Assembly (NCBI GenBank): GCA_964434855.1
Contig: CAYSWR010000001.1
Location: 1 to 64,000 of the forward strand
DNA: 64,000 nt
From: UBA8516 sp964434855
Lineage (GTDB): Archaea > Thermoproteota > Nitrososphaeria > Nitrososphaerales > Nitrosopumilaceae
Direction: 5' to 3'
Shown here: piece by piece, positions 1 through 8,311 of the stretch
Position numbering within the stretch: the first letter of the stretch is position 1
Layout: each line of letters starts with the position of its first letter
Made by a program: the position numbers and the translations under genes
Notes under the pieces: generated by a model
Told to the model about the DNA's origin: nothing
Seen by the model: only the letters and a program-made list of their open reading frames with translations
Databases searched by the model: none

Positions 1-135
1 TTTTAAAAAAATTAGTTAGGTAAATCATGATTTTCCTACTTTTGTTATTTTGATTTTTTTAGATTTAGCTTTGATATCTGTGTTTTTATCATTTGGAACA
101 AATCTAAATTCGTTTTATGTATTTGACAAAAGTGG

Positions 136-220
136 TGCGGGAGAAGGGATTTGAACCCTCGAAATCCTAAGATACTAGCCCCTCAAGCTAGCGCCTTTGG
201 CCAGGCTGGGCGACTCCCGC
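136..220 (-). tRNA. tRNA-Leu (anticodon GAG)
   Basis: Read on the minus strand this folds as a class II (long variable arm) tRNA of 85 nt. The acceptor stem GCGGGAG/CTCCCGC pairs perfectly and is followed by discriminator A. The anticodon loop TTGAGGG is closed by CTAGC/GCTAG and gives anticodon GAG. The T-arm carries the usual TTCAAAT loop. It lies divergently 55 bp from rpoN and shares the intervening TATA-like element. No CCA is encoded. Confidence 0.95.
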
Positions 221-243
221 ATTATGCAAATACCCATGCATGG

Positions 244-253
244 TTTTTATAAG
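244..253. promoter_or_regulatory. rpoN/tRNA-Leu: shared TATA-like element between tRNA-Leu and rpoN
   Basis: TTTTTATAAG on the plus strand reads CTTATAAAAA on the minus strand. Its centre is about 26 bp before the rpoN ATG (275) and about 28 bp before the first base of tRNA-Leu (220). The rpoN mRNA would therefore be leaderless. It is the only good TATA box in the 54-bp spacer, so bidirectional use is an inference. Confidence 0.5.
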
Positions 254-274
254 CCTTGATTACTTTTTCAAAAT

Positions 275-511
275 ATGCTTATCCCTGTCCGATGTTTTAC
301 TTGTGGGAATTTAATTGCTGACAAGTTCAAGGATTATCAAACAAGAGTAAAAGGCGGAGAAGATTCTGCCAAGGTTCTTGATTCGTTAGGAATTAAAAGA
401 TATTGTTGTAGAACAATGATGTTAACATCTGTTGAGACTATTCATCAAGTAATCCCATTCTACGAAGCTATTAGAAGAAGACAGCAAGAAGTACAATCTG
501 AGCTAGAGTAG
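275..511 (+). CDS. rpoN: DNA-directed RNA polymerase subunit N
   Basis: This is the small zinc-binding RNA polymerase subunit equivalent to eukaryotic Rpb10, needed for core assembly. The protein has 78 residues. The signature CFTCGN (Cys7, Cys10) lies right after the N-terminus and the paired cysteines of the zinc site are in RYCCR (about residues 44-45). The ATG sits about 26 bp after a TATA box, so it is probably leaderless. It is followed by eno after a single base, which starts a long co-directional cluster also containing rpsB, as in many archaea. Confidence 0.97.
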   Translation: MLIPVRCFTCGNLIADKFKDYQTRVKGGEDSAKVLDSLGIKRYCCRTMMLTSVETIHQVIPFYEAIRRRQQEVQSELE

Positions 512-512
512 G

Positions 513-1751
513 ATGCCAAAGATCACTTCCGTAAAAGGAAGGCTGCTATACAATAGCAGGGGCAGCAAAACAATAGAAATCGATGTTGTTTCTGACAATT
601 CTTATCTAGGCAGAGTTTGCGCACCTTCTGGAGCAAGCATTGGAAAACATGAGGCACAAAGTTTCCAAGACAACAAGCCAAAAAAGAGTCTCCAGGTCCT
701 AAATGCAAATCTAAAAAAATTTGTAGGACTAGATCCTTCAGATTTAAAATCAACCCATAACACCATACGAGAGATTGATTCTACACCTAATTACTCAAAG
801 ATAGGTGGAGCCGTAGCTTTTGCTCTTACAATAGCGTCTGTTGATTCCGCTTCAAAATCACTAGGAGTTCCACTGTTTAAATTGATCTCACAGGATAACG
901 ACTATAAATTTCCCTTTCCCCTAGGAAACATTTTAGGAGGGGGTGCTCACGCAGGCAAGGGAACTCCAGACATTCAAGAAATTTTAGTTTGTGCAACTAG
1001 CGCAAAGACGATTTTTGATGCAATAGAGATGAACCTTTCAGTACACAAGGAGTTGCAAAAAGTCCTAGCAAAACATGAACCTGACTTTACAAATGGTCGT
1101 GGAGATGAGGGAGGCTGGGCACCTAAAATAAACAATCAAAAGGCACTGGAATTTTCAGCCAAAGCCTGTGAAAATCTTGGGTTCACGTTAGGCAAAGAAG
1201 TTTCTCTTGGTGTAGATTTTGCATCATCTACGCAATGGGATGAAAAGAAGAAAAAATATGTTTACGACCGAGAAGGTTTTGAAAACACACCAGAAAAACA
1301 ACTAGAGTTTGTTTCAGAAATCATAAAAAAATACAAGCTTGTTTATGCCGAAGATGCAGTACACGAAGAAGGATTTGAAGAAATGTCTGTTTTGACTTCG
1401 AGGTTTCCTAAAGTGTTGATAACAGGAGACGACTTGTTGGTAACAAACACAAAAATTCTGAAAAAAGCTATAAAAATGAAATCGTGCAATGCTGCAATCT
1501 TAAAAGTAAACCAAGCTGGAAGCCTGTATGATGCTTTAGAATTTGCATCAGAGGCCCAGAAAAACAATATCAAATTAATAACATCACATCGGTCAGGAGA
1601 ATCTTCAGATTCGCACATATCACACATTGGTATCGCTACAAAATCCAAAATGCTGAAGGTAGGCGTGGTGGGTGGAGAAAGAATAGCCAAACTAAATGAG
1701 TTGATTCGTATTTCAGAGTATGATTTAATACGTGGAATGGCACAAATTTAA
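513..1751 (+). CDS. eno: enolase
   Basis: This is phosphopyruvate hydratase, interconverting 2-phosphoglycerate and phosphoenolpyruvate in the cytoplasm. The 412-residue length is normal. Family motifs are visible in order: SGASIGKHEA near the N-terminus, GRGDEGGWAP (about residue 195), the Mg ligands in EDAVHEEG and TGDDL, the catalytic lysine in LKVNQ, and SHRSGES near residue 370. The ATG follows the rpoN stop by one base, so the two are surely co-transcribed; rpsB follows after 9 bp. Confidence 0.97.
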   Translation: MPKITSVKGRLLYNSRGSKTIEIDVVSDNSYLGRVCAPSGASIGKHEAQSFQDNKPKKSLQVLNANLKKFVGLDPSDLKSTHNTIREIDSTPNYSKIGGAVAFALTIASVDSASKSLGVPLFKLISQDNDYKFPFPLGNILGGGAHAGKGTPDIQEILVCATSAKTIFDAIEMNLSVHKELQKVLAKHEPDFTNGRGDEGGWAPKINNQKALEFSAKACENLGFTLGKEVSLGVDFASSTQWDEKKKKYVYDREGFENTPEKQLEFVSEIIKKYKLVYAEDAVHEEGFEEMSVLTSRFPKVLITGDDLLVTNTKILKKAIKMKSCNAAILKVNQAGSLYDALEFASEAQKNNIKLITSHRSGESSDSHISHIGIATKSKMLKVGVVGGERIAKLNELIRISEYDLIRGMAQI

Positions 1752-1760
1752 AATCACAAT

Positions 1761-2426
1761 ATGAGTGAATCAGATCTTGAAAATATAGAGAAGACAATCT
1801 TATCTACCGGAATAAGAGTAGGGACGCCAGTCAGGACAAAATTTATGACTCCCTTTATTACAAAGGCAACTCCTGAAGGACTATACATTATTGATATCAA
1901 AAAAACATTGTCAAGAATTCAAACTGCTGCCAAATTCATAAACAGAGCAGATATTTCTAAAGTAATAGTATGTTCTGGTAGAGAATATGCCAACACTCCA
2001 ATAGAAAAATTCTGTGAAGTAACTGGAGCAACAGTAATGCTTGGAAGATTCATGCCAGGCACTCTTACAAACCCACTTTTACCATTTTACATAGAGCCAC
2101 AGCTTGTGGTAGTTTCAGATCCACAAACTGATGAACAGGCTGTTCTAGAAGCTACAAACGCAGGAATTCCAGTTATTGGTTTAGCAAATACAGACAATGT
2201 TACATCGAAACTTGATTTGATAATTCCAGCCAATAACAGAGGAAGAAAATCTTTGGCAACCACATACTGGCTTTTGGCAAGAGAAGTATTGATACAAAAA
2301 GACCAGCTTAAAGAGGGCGAGTCAATGAAGTATGGAATTGACGATTTTGAAACAAAGATAGTTGAAGAAGAAATAGAAGAAGAACCGAAAAGAACGCCTC
2401 GTTTTGAGAGATCTAAGAGGCAATAG
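1761..2426 (+). CDS. rpsB: 30S ribosomal protein S2
   Basis: Archaeal small-subunit protein S2 (uS2), 221 residues. It shows the family pattern with the N-terminal GTPVRTKFMTPFI segment, IDIKKTLSRI, and the core VVSDPQTDEQAVLEA followed by GIPVIGLANTD. The C-terminus ends in an acidic stretch and then a basic arginine-rich tail. The rpoN-eno-rpsB order is a conserved archaeal arrangement. The next gene starts 4 bp after the stop. Confidence 0.97.
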   Translation: MSESDLENIEKTILSTGIRVGTPVRTKFMTPFITKATPEGLYIIDIKKTLSRIQTAAKFINRADISKVIVCSGREYANTPIEKFCEVTGATVMLGRFMPGTLTNPLLPFYIEPQLVVVSDPQTDEQAVLEATNAGIPVIGLANTDNVTSKLDLIIPANNRGRKSLATTYWLLAREVLIQKDQLKEGESMKYGIDDFETKIVEEEIEEEPKRTPRFERSKRQ

Positions 2427-2430
2427 AATA

Positions 2431-3267
2431 ATGCAGATAAGAACACCGGCTGTTGCTGGCATGTTCTATCCAAAAGAAACACACGAATTGAAACGAGCAA
2501 TACATGATTGTTTCTTGCATCCTTTTGGACCAGGAAAAACTCCGCCTGTTGAAAATAATGAAAAAATTCTCGGGGTGATCTCTCCACATGCAGGATACAT
2601 GTACTCAGGGCCTATAGCGACAAATTCCTTTTATCACATTTCTTCACAAAAACCAGAACTTGTCATCATTATTGGTCCAAATCATTGGGGCATTGGTTGC
2701 AATGTTGCTGTGATGAAAGAAGGACAATGGCAAACGCCTCTTGGAAATGTTGAAGTCGATACGGAATCTGCAACAAAGTTACACGAAATTTCTACGATAG
2801 CAGAATTAGATTTTTTTTCACATACAAAAGACCATAGTTTAGAGGTTCAAGTTCCAATGTTACAAGAGATTTATTCTCATAAATTCAAGATTCTCCCAAT
2901 AATTTTGATAGACCAAGGGTACAAGGCTGCACAAGAGATTGGCAAGGCATTAGCAAAGATTGCAAAAACCAAGAAGACCATCATCATAGGTTCGTCGGAT
3001 TTTACACATTATGAAGAAAATAGCTATGCATACAAACAAGACAAATTGTTGATAGAACCCATTCTTGATTTAGACGTGGACCGATTCTATAACGTGTTAC
3101 AAGAAAATCAAATCAGTGCATGTGGATATGGAGCGATTGCATCCACCATGATAGCTTGCAAAGAACTTGGAGCTTCAAAAGGAACTTTACTCAAATATGC
3201 CACAAGTGGAGATGTGGCTGGAGACAAGAGTTCTGTGGTAGGATATGCATCGATTGCATTCTCATGA
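2431..3267 (+). CDS. MEMO1 family protein
   Basis: A member of the Memo/AmmeMemoRadiSam-B family related to LigB-type dioxygenases; the archaeal function is unknown. The ATG at 2431 (MQIRTPAVAGMFYP) matches the family start; an earlier ATG at 2404 would overlap rpsB and adds a non-conserved leader. Putative metal residues sit in SPHAGYMYSG, GPNHWG and CGYGA, and the protein ends with VVGYASIAF, all typical. The 278-residue length is usual. Its stop overlaps the mevalonate kinase start (ATGA), pointing to translational coupling with the isoprenoid genes. Confidence 0.9.
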   Translation: MQIRTPAVAGMFYPKETHELKRAIHDCFLHPFGPGKTPPVENNEKILGVISPHAGYMYSGPIATNSFYHISSQKPELVIIIGPNHWGIGCNVAVMKEGQWQTPLGNVEVDTESATKLHEISTIAELDFFSHTKDHSLEVQVPMLQEIYSHKFKILPIILIDQGYKAAQEIGKALAKIAKTKKTIIIGSSDFTHYEENSYAYKQDKLLIEPILDLDVDRFYNVLQENQISACGYGAIASTMIACKELGASKGTLLKYATSGDVAGDKSSVVGYASIAFS

Positions 3268-4211
3268 AATCAAGTGCTTCTGCTCCCGGCAAAGTCATTT
3301 TGTTTGGGGAACATTTTGTGGTTTATGGCACAAAAGCCATACTTTGTTCCATAGATAAGAGAATCAAAGTGACGTCTCAGACAATTGATGAGAAAAAAAT
3401 CAAAATCATTTCAGAACTTGGCAAAGAAGAAGTCGATGTGGGTTCATCTTCAAATGATTCCATTGAACTGATGAGACCATTTGTACACTTGGCAACCCAT
3501 ACTTTAAAGAAATTCAATAAAAATTGCGGTATTAAAATTAAAATTGAATCAGATATACCATCAGGCATCGGTCTTGGGTCATCTTCAGCTTCTTGTGTAG
3601 CAGCTGCTGCATCAATAACTGGATTGTTTGAAAAACTTTCAAGAGAAGATATTCTAAAATTGGCAATTGAAGCTGAACGGACAATTTTCAAAAACACATC
3701 GGGCGCTGATTCCTCTGTCTGTACTTTTGGTGGACTCGCAGAATACGACATCAAAAATGGTTTTAAAAAAATTAATTTTGGATCAGATTTTGATCTTGTA
3801 ATTGCAAATTCTAAACAATCGCACAATACTAGTGAGGTTGTTGAAAAAGTAAGAAAATTTAAGGAAAACAACAAGGAATTGTTCGAGTCATTGTATAAAC
3901 AAGAGTCAGAACTTATCCAAGATGCACTTTTATCACTAGGAAAAAATGATTTATCAAAAGTTGGTTCGTTAATGTCTAAAAATGAGCTTCTTTTAGAACA
4001 GATTGGTGTGTCTACTGACAAATTAGACATTCTTGTCCAAGAAGCCAAGAAAACCTCGTTTGGTGCAAAAATTACAGGAGCAGGTGGTGGTGGATGTATA
4101 ATTGCGCTTGTAGACAAATCTAACCTTGCTAAAACCATCACTAATTTGAAAAATCATGCTGAGGTGCTTTCTGCTAGAATTGATAATCAAGGACTAGTAG
4201 ATACTTTTTAA
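3264..4211 (+). CDS. mvk: mevalonate kinase
   Basis: GHMP kinase that phosphorylates mevalonate with ATP, the first kinase step of the archaeal mevalonate pathway. The start is the ATG at 3264 (MKSSASAPGKVILFGEHF), overlapping the Memo stop. It has the substrate loop APGKVILFGEH, the ATP-binding GLGSSSASC loop (about residues 100-110), and the C-terminal motif TGAGGGGCI. Length of 315 residues is normal. Isopentenyl phosphate kinase follows 25 bp later, in line with the archaeal version of the pathway that passes through isopentenyl phosphate. Confidence 0.95.
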   Translation: MKSSASAPGKVILFGEHFVVYGTKAILCSIDKRIKVTSQTIDEKKIKIISELGKEEVDVGSSSNDSIELMRPFVHLATHTLKKFNKNCGIKIKIESDIPSGIGLGSSSASCVAAAASITGLFEKLSREDILKLAIEAERTIFKNTSGADSSVCTFGGLAEYDIKNGFKKINFGSDFDLVIANSKQSHNTSEVVEKVRKFKENNKELFESLYKQESELIQDALLSLGKNDLSKVGSLMSKNELLLEQIGVSTDKLDILVQEAKKTSFGAKITGAGGGGCIIALVDKSNLAKTITNLKNHAEVLSARIDNQGLVDTF

Positions 4212-4236
4212 ACCGACTGGTTTACTGTAGAAAAAT

Positions 4237-4974
4237 ATGATTTTGATAAAACTTGGCGGTTCTATAATTACAAACAAGCAAAAACCACTTACTCCAAACC
4301 TTTCAGCTATAAACAAGATTGCATCACAGTTAAAGAAAATAAAAGAACCAATCGTAGTGGTGCACGGCGGGGGATCTTTTGGTCATTACTGGTCGGTCAA
4401 ATATGACATGCATACGAAACCAGCTAAATATAACAAAAAAGGTGTATCTGTCGTCAAAAATTCCATGGTTGAATTAAACAAAATTATTCTTGATTCTTTT
4501 CTAAAACATAGCTTGAACCCGTATTGTTTACCTCCAACTGATTTTATGTTTGGAAATAAAGCTGATCAGAAAAAAGTTAGAGAGATTGAAAAGATTGCAA
4601 AGGCTGGACTAGTTCCAATATCATATGGAGATGTGATGTGGTATGGTGAAAATAAATTCTATATTTTGTCAGGAGACAAAATCATGGGAGTGTTATCTAA
4701 AATTCTAAAACCCAGACTGGTGATTTTTGTATTAAATGTAGATGGAGTCTTCTCCGATATGAAAACAAAAAAGCTGCTAAGTGAAATAAAAGGAGAAAAG
4801 ACAGAGATATCTGAAGTTGAAATGGATGTTACAGGTGGGATGAGTCGTAAAATCAAAGAAGCCATATCCATTTCAAAGAGTGGAACCAAAGTTTTCTTTG
4901 TAAATGGTAACAAACCAGACAGAATAGTAAATGCAGTAAAGGGAAAGTTTGAAGGAACTTTGTTTAAGAGATGA
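4237..4974 (+). CDS. ipk: isopentenyl phosphate kinase
   Basis: Amino-acid-kinase-fold enzyme that converts isopentenyl phosphate to isopentenyl diphosphate, the last step of the archaeal mevalonate pathway. The N-terminal LIKLGGSIIT, the HGGGSFGH motif (its histidines bind the phosphate and define the family), LSGDKIMG and the DVTGGMSRKI segment are all present in 245 residues. The stop overlaps the Idi start (ATGA). Context with mvk, idi and the prenyl synthase agrees. Confidence 0.95.
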   Translation: MILIKLGGSIITNKQKPLTPNLSAINKIASQLKKIKEPIVVVHGGGSFGHYWSVKYDMHTKPAKYNKKGVSVVKNSMVELNKIILDSFLKHSLNPYCLPPTDFMFGNKADQKKVREIEKIAKAGLVPISYGDVMWYGENKFYILSGDKIMGVLSKILKPRLVIFVLNVDGVFSDMKTKKLLSEIKGEKTEISEVEMDVTGGMSRKIKEAISISKSGTKVFFVNGNKPDRIVNAVKGKFEGTLFKR

Positions 4975-5618
4975 GTAAGGTGGATACTGATTATCTCATT
5001 CTTGTAGACAAAGATGATAATCCGATAGGAATTGAAGAAAAAATCAAATGCCATTTGCCAAATGGCAAGCTTCACAGAGCTTTTACTATTCTCTTGTTTA
5101 ACAAAGACGGCAAGCTTCTTCTTACAAGACGGAGTCAAAGTAAGATGTTATGGCCATGGGATTGGGATGGAACAGTAGCTAGTCATCCACGACAATCAGA
5201 GACGTATGTCTCTTCTGCAGAACGAAGATTACCAGAAGAGATTGGAATTTCGTGCAAGTTAGATTATTTATTCAAGTTCGAATATCATGTTCCATACAAG
5301 AATATTGGTTCAGAAAATGAGATCTGTGGAACTTTAATTGGCATAATAGAAGATAATACAAACATAAAATTAGTTAAAGAAGAGATTGATGCAATAAAGT
5401 GGGTTTCCGTGGATGAACTTTTAGATGATTTGAAAAAAGTACCGGAGATTTATTGTCCATGGATGATATTGGCTTTGTATTTTTTACCAAAGTCAAAAAC
5501 TGATATTTCACCAGAACACAAGTCAATTTTAAATGTGTGGAATAGAAAAGAAATCAATCAAATCCTTGAAAAACCTGTACAATATCATTTTCCTGACAAA
5601 AAATGGGAGCTGAAATAA
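4971..5618 (+). CDS. idi: type I isopentenyl-diphosphate isomerase homologue (NUDIX), catalytic Cys replaced
   Basis: A NUDIX-fold protein of 215 residues that by family would interconvert isopentenyl and dimethylallyl diphosphate. Recognisable segments are the N-terminal LILVDKDDNPIG, LTRRSQSKMLWP, a NUDIX helix with RLPEEIG, and ENEICGT with the catalytic Glu region. The active-site Cys of known type I enzymes (TNxxCxHP) is replaced here: the matching segment reads DGTVASHP, with Ala at the Cys position. Most archaea use the unrelated type II enzyme, so this gene may be acquired. The ATGA overlap with ipk and one-base overlap with the prenyl synthase support a role in isoprenoid synthesis, but activity is uncertain. 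Confidence 0.82.
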   Translation: MSKVDTDYLILVDKDDNPIGIEEKIKCHLPNGKLHRAFTILLFNKDGKLLLTRRSQSKMLWPWDWDGTVASHPRQSETYVSSAERRLPEEIGISCKLDYLFKFEYHVPYKNIGSENEICGTLIGIIEDNTNIKLVKEEIDAIKWVSVDELLDDLKKVPEIYCPWMILALYFLPKSKTDISPEHKSILNVWNRKEINQILEKPVQYHFPDKKWELK

Positions 5619-6598
5619 TGTCATTAAATTCAATTACAAAAACTGCAAAAACCGTCGACTCCTTTTTGCTTTCTAGACTAGAGGGAACCCCAGTTCAGCT
5701 TTACGATGCTGCTTCACATCTAATCGAACATGGCGGAAAAAGACTCAGACCATACATGGTGATAAAGAGTTGTGAGATTTTGGGCGGAACTGCCAAACAT
5801 GCCCTACCTGCAGCAGCAGCAGTTGAGATGATACACAACTTTACCCTAGTTCATGATGATATCATGGATAATGATGAGATGCGTCATGGAGTTCCAACAG
5901 TACACCGAAAATTTGGCATTCCTGTTGGTATCCTAGCTGGAGATGTTTTATTTTCAAAAGCCTTTGAAACAATTTCATCTGGTTCAAATGTACCAGAAAA
6001 AGTCAGTCTTGCTCTAGTAAGTAAACTTGCCCAAGCATGTATTGATGTTTGTGAAGGTCAGATACTTGATATCAGCATGGCCCAGTCACAAAAAATTCCT
6101 TCCGAGAGTCAATATATAACAATGGTAGAAAAAAAGACTTCAGCCCTCTTCGAAGTTTCCTGTGCAATGGGTGCAATATGCGCAAATACAAAAAGAAAAG
6201 ATGTTGAAAACCTTTCTTTGTTTGGAAAAAATTTGGGTATTGCATTTCAAATAGTTGACGATCTGATAGGCATCGTTGGCGATCCTAAAATCACCAAGAA
6301 ACCTGTTGGTAATGACATTCGTGAAGGAAAAAAATCACTGCCCATACTTCTTGCAATAAACAAAGCAAGAGATGGAAATAAGGAAAAAATTCTAAATGCA
6401 TTTGGCAATTCCTCTATATCAAAAAAGGAGATCGAATCAGTGATCAAGACAATTAATTCGATGGGAATAGAAAATATTGTTAGAAAGAAAGCCTTGCAGT
6501 ATTCTAAGGCGGCAAAAAAATCATTAGCGTCTTATGATGGAAGAGCAAAAAAAGAACTTTTATCACTTTTAGAATTTGTAGTAGAGAGGAATTTATAA
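5618..6598 (+). CDS. geranylgeranyl/polyprenyl diphosphate synthase
   Basis: Trans-prenyltransferase that condenses IPP with allylic diphosphates, probably to the C20 chain of archaeal lipids. The first aspartate-rich motif is in HDDIMDND, preceded by GGKRLRP near the N-terminus; the second is in QIVDDLIG followed by GNDIREGKK, a pattern common in archaeal enzymes. Chain length cannot be proved from sequence alone. The ATG at 5618 overlaps the idi stop by one base (TAATG); an in-frame ATG at 5603 is a weaker alternative. The length is 326 residues. Confidence 0.92.
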   Translation: MSLNSITKTAKTVDSFLLSRLEGTPVQLYDAASHLIEHGGKRLRPYMVIKSCEILGGTAKHALPAAAAVEMIHNFTLVHDDIMDNDEMRHGVPTVHRKFGIPVGILAGDVLFSKAFETISSGSNVPEKVSLALVSKLAQACIDVCEGQILDISMAQSQKIPSESQYITMVEKKTSALFEVSCAMGAICANTKRKDVENLSLFGKNLGIAFQIVDDLIGIVGDPKITKKPVGNDIREGKKSLPILLAINKARDGNKEKILNAFGNSSISKKEIESVIKTINSMGIENIVRKKALQYSKAAKKSLASYDGRAKKELLSLLEFVVERNL

Positions 6599-8305
6599 TT
6601 GGATGACGACTTGAGAAAGGCGATACGTGGAATCGCCCTTCAGAATGCTTCTGAACACGAGGGAAAAACCCGTAATGAGACAGTAATATCGAAAATTCTT
6701 GGTTCAAGGCCAGATCTTAGGAGCAAAACAAAAGAAATCATTCCCATCATTTCTGAAGTTGTAACAGAGATTAACAGACTTTCATTGGCAGAGCAAAAAT
6801 CAGAATTAGAAAGTAATTTTCCAGAACTTCTTGCCACAAAACCAAAACAAGAAAGAGTTGGCCTCCCACCACTAGAAGGAGCGGAAAACGGCAAAGTTGT
6901 CACAAGGTTTCCACCAGAACCAAATGGTTATCCACACATTGGTCATGCAAAGGCTGCAATAATTGATGAAGAATACGCAAAGATGTACAATGGAAAGTTG
7001 ATTCTTAGGTTTGATGACACAAATCCTGAAAACGAAAGACTAGAATATTATGCTGCAATCAAAGTTGGGCTTGACTGGCTTGGAGTAAAATACGATCGTG
7101 TGAAAAACACATCAGATGATATCGAATTAATTTACAAAAAAGGAATGCAGATGATTGAATCAAATCATGCCTATGTTTGTACTTGTAATCAAGAAACAAT
7201 AAGCAAAAACAGACGAGCGATGAAACCTTGTAAATGTCGATCAGGTGATCTTGAACAAAACACGAAAAGATGGCACAGTATGTTTGAAAAATACAATCCT
7301 GGTGAAGCAATAGTCAGATTTCGTGGAAATATGACGTCAGAAAATACAGTAATGCGCGATCCTGCACTATTTAGAATAATTGAAGGAAATCATCCGTTGC
7401 TTATGAACAAATACCGAGTGTGGCCAAATTATGATTTTGCTGTAGCAATAGAGGACAGCATTGATGGGGTAACACATGCCTTTAGAACAAAAGAGTATGA
7501 GCTTCGAAATGAACTGTATTACGCTATTTTGGATAGATTGCAGATGAGAAAGCCAAAGATGTTAGAATTTTCCAGATTAGAGTTTGAAGGGATGCCTGTC
7601 TCAAAAAGGATACTAAAACCGCTGGTTGAAGAAGGGCGAGTATCTGGTTATGATGATCCAAGACTTCCAACTCTTGAAGCTATGCGTAGACGTGGAATTG
7701 TGCCTGAAGCAATAAGAAAGTTTGTTCTTTCATTAGGTTTTACAAAATCTGATACACTTGCCCCATTTGATACTCTAGAATCATTTAACAGAAAAATGAT
7801 TGATGCAACTAGTATCAGATTGTTTATGGTTACAGAACCTGTAAAACTAGTTGTAAAAAACAACAAAGTGACATATGCTGAACTTACAAATCATCCGCAA
7901 AAAGACATTGGTAAAAGAAAAGTTGAAGTCGACGGTGTCTTTTATGTTTCTGGTAATGATGTGAAAGATCTCAAAGTCGGAGATCAATTAAGATTAATTG
8001 AATTGTATAATGTAAAAATAACAAAAATAGGATCAGATATCGAAGCGGAATATTCTGGTAATGATTTTAAAGCAGAATTGCCTAAAATTCAATGGATTAC
8101 ACAAAAAAGCTCTACAAAGATAAATATTCTGATACCAAAGACGCTTTTTGTTAATGAAAAATTTAATGAAAATAGTCTTGAAACGCTACAATCTTTTACG
8201 GAAAAATACTACTTAGAATTAAATGAGGGTGCAGAAATTCAGTTTGTTAGATTTGGATATTGCAGAAAAGATTCTGCGATTCAAGCAATCTATACTCATA
8301 AGTGA
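6599..8305 (+). CDS. gltX: glutamyl-tRNA synthetase (archaeal type)
   Basis: Class I aminoacyl-tRNA synthetase charging tRNA-Glu and, in organisms using GatDE, also tRNA-Gln with glutamate. It has an N-terminal archaeal extension, the HIGH motif in PNGYPHIGHAK (about residue 117), a KMSKS-like MPVSKR, and the beta-barrel anticodon domain of the GlnRS-like archaeal branch. The length of 568 residues fits. The start is TTG directly after the previous stop; no ATG in frame lies nearby. gatD and gatE in the same window support the non-discriminating role. Confidence 0.95.
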   Translation: MDDDLRKAIRGIALQNASEHEGKTRNETVISKILGSRPDLRSKTKEIIPIISEVVTEINRLSLAEQKSELESNFPELLATKPKQERVGLPPLEGAENGKVVTRFPPEPNGYPHIGHAKAAIIDEEYAKMYNGKLILRFDDTNPENERLEYYAAIKVGLDWLGVKYDRVKNTSDDIELIYKKGMQMIESNHAYVCTCNQETISKNRRAMKPCKCRSGDLEQNTKRWHSMFEKYNPGEAIVRFRGNMTSENTVMRDPALFRIIEGNHPLLMNKYRVWPNYDFAVAIEDSIDGVTHAFRTKEYELRNELYYAILDRLQMRKPKMLEFSRLEFEGMPVSKRILKPLVEEGRVSGYDDPRLPTLEAMRRRGIVPEAIRKFVLSLGFTKSDTLAPFDTLESFNRKMIDATSIRLFMVTEPVKLVVKNNKVTYAELTNHPQKDIGKRKVEVDGVFYVSGNDVKDLKVGDQLRLIELYNVKITKIGSDIEAEYSGNDFKAELPKIQWITQKSSTKINILIPKTLFVNEKFNENSLETLQSFTEKYYLELNEGAEIQFVRFGYCRKDSAIQAIYTHK

Positions 8306-8311
8306 AGAAAA

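Noticed and set aside
1..135. Possible start of a minus-strand gene at the left edge (ATG at 28)
   Set aside because: Only nine codons are visible with no recognisable motif; the T-rich stretch fits a termination region instead.
1343..1690. Long minus-strand reading frame inside eno
   Set aside because: It is antisense to a confident enolase with catalytic motifs, has no family character and no promoter.
3120..3263. Longer N-terminus for mevalonate kinase
   Set aside because: The family start is APGKVILFGEH directly after the ATG at 3264; the upstream part is an out-of-frame reading of the Memo gene.
3377..4141. 254-codon minus-strand frame inside mevalonate kinase
   Set aside because: It mirrors a clear GHMP kinase; low-complexity Ser/Phe-rich translation typical of an antisense shadow.
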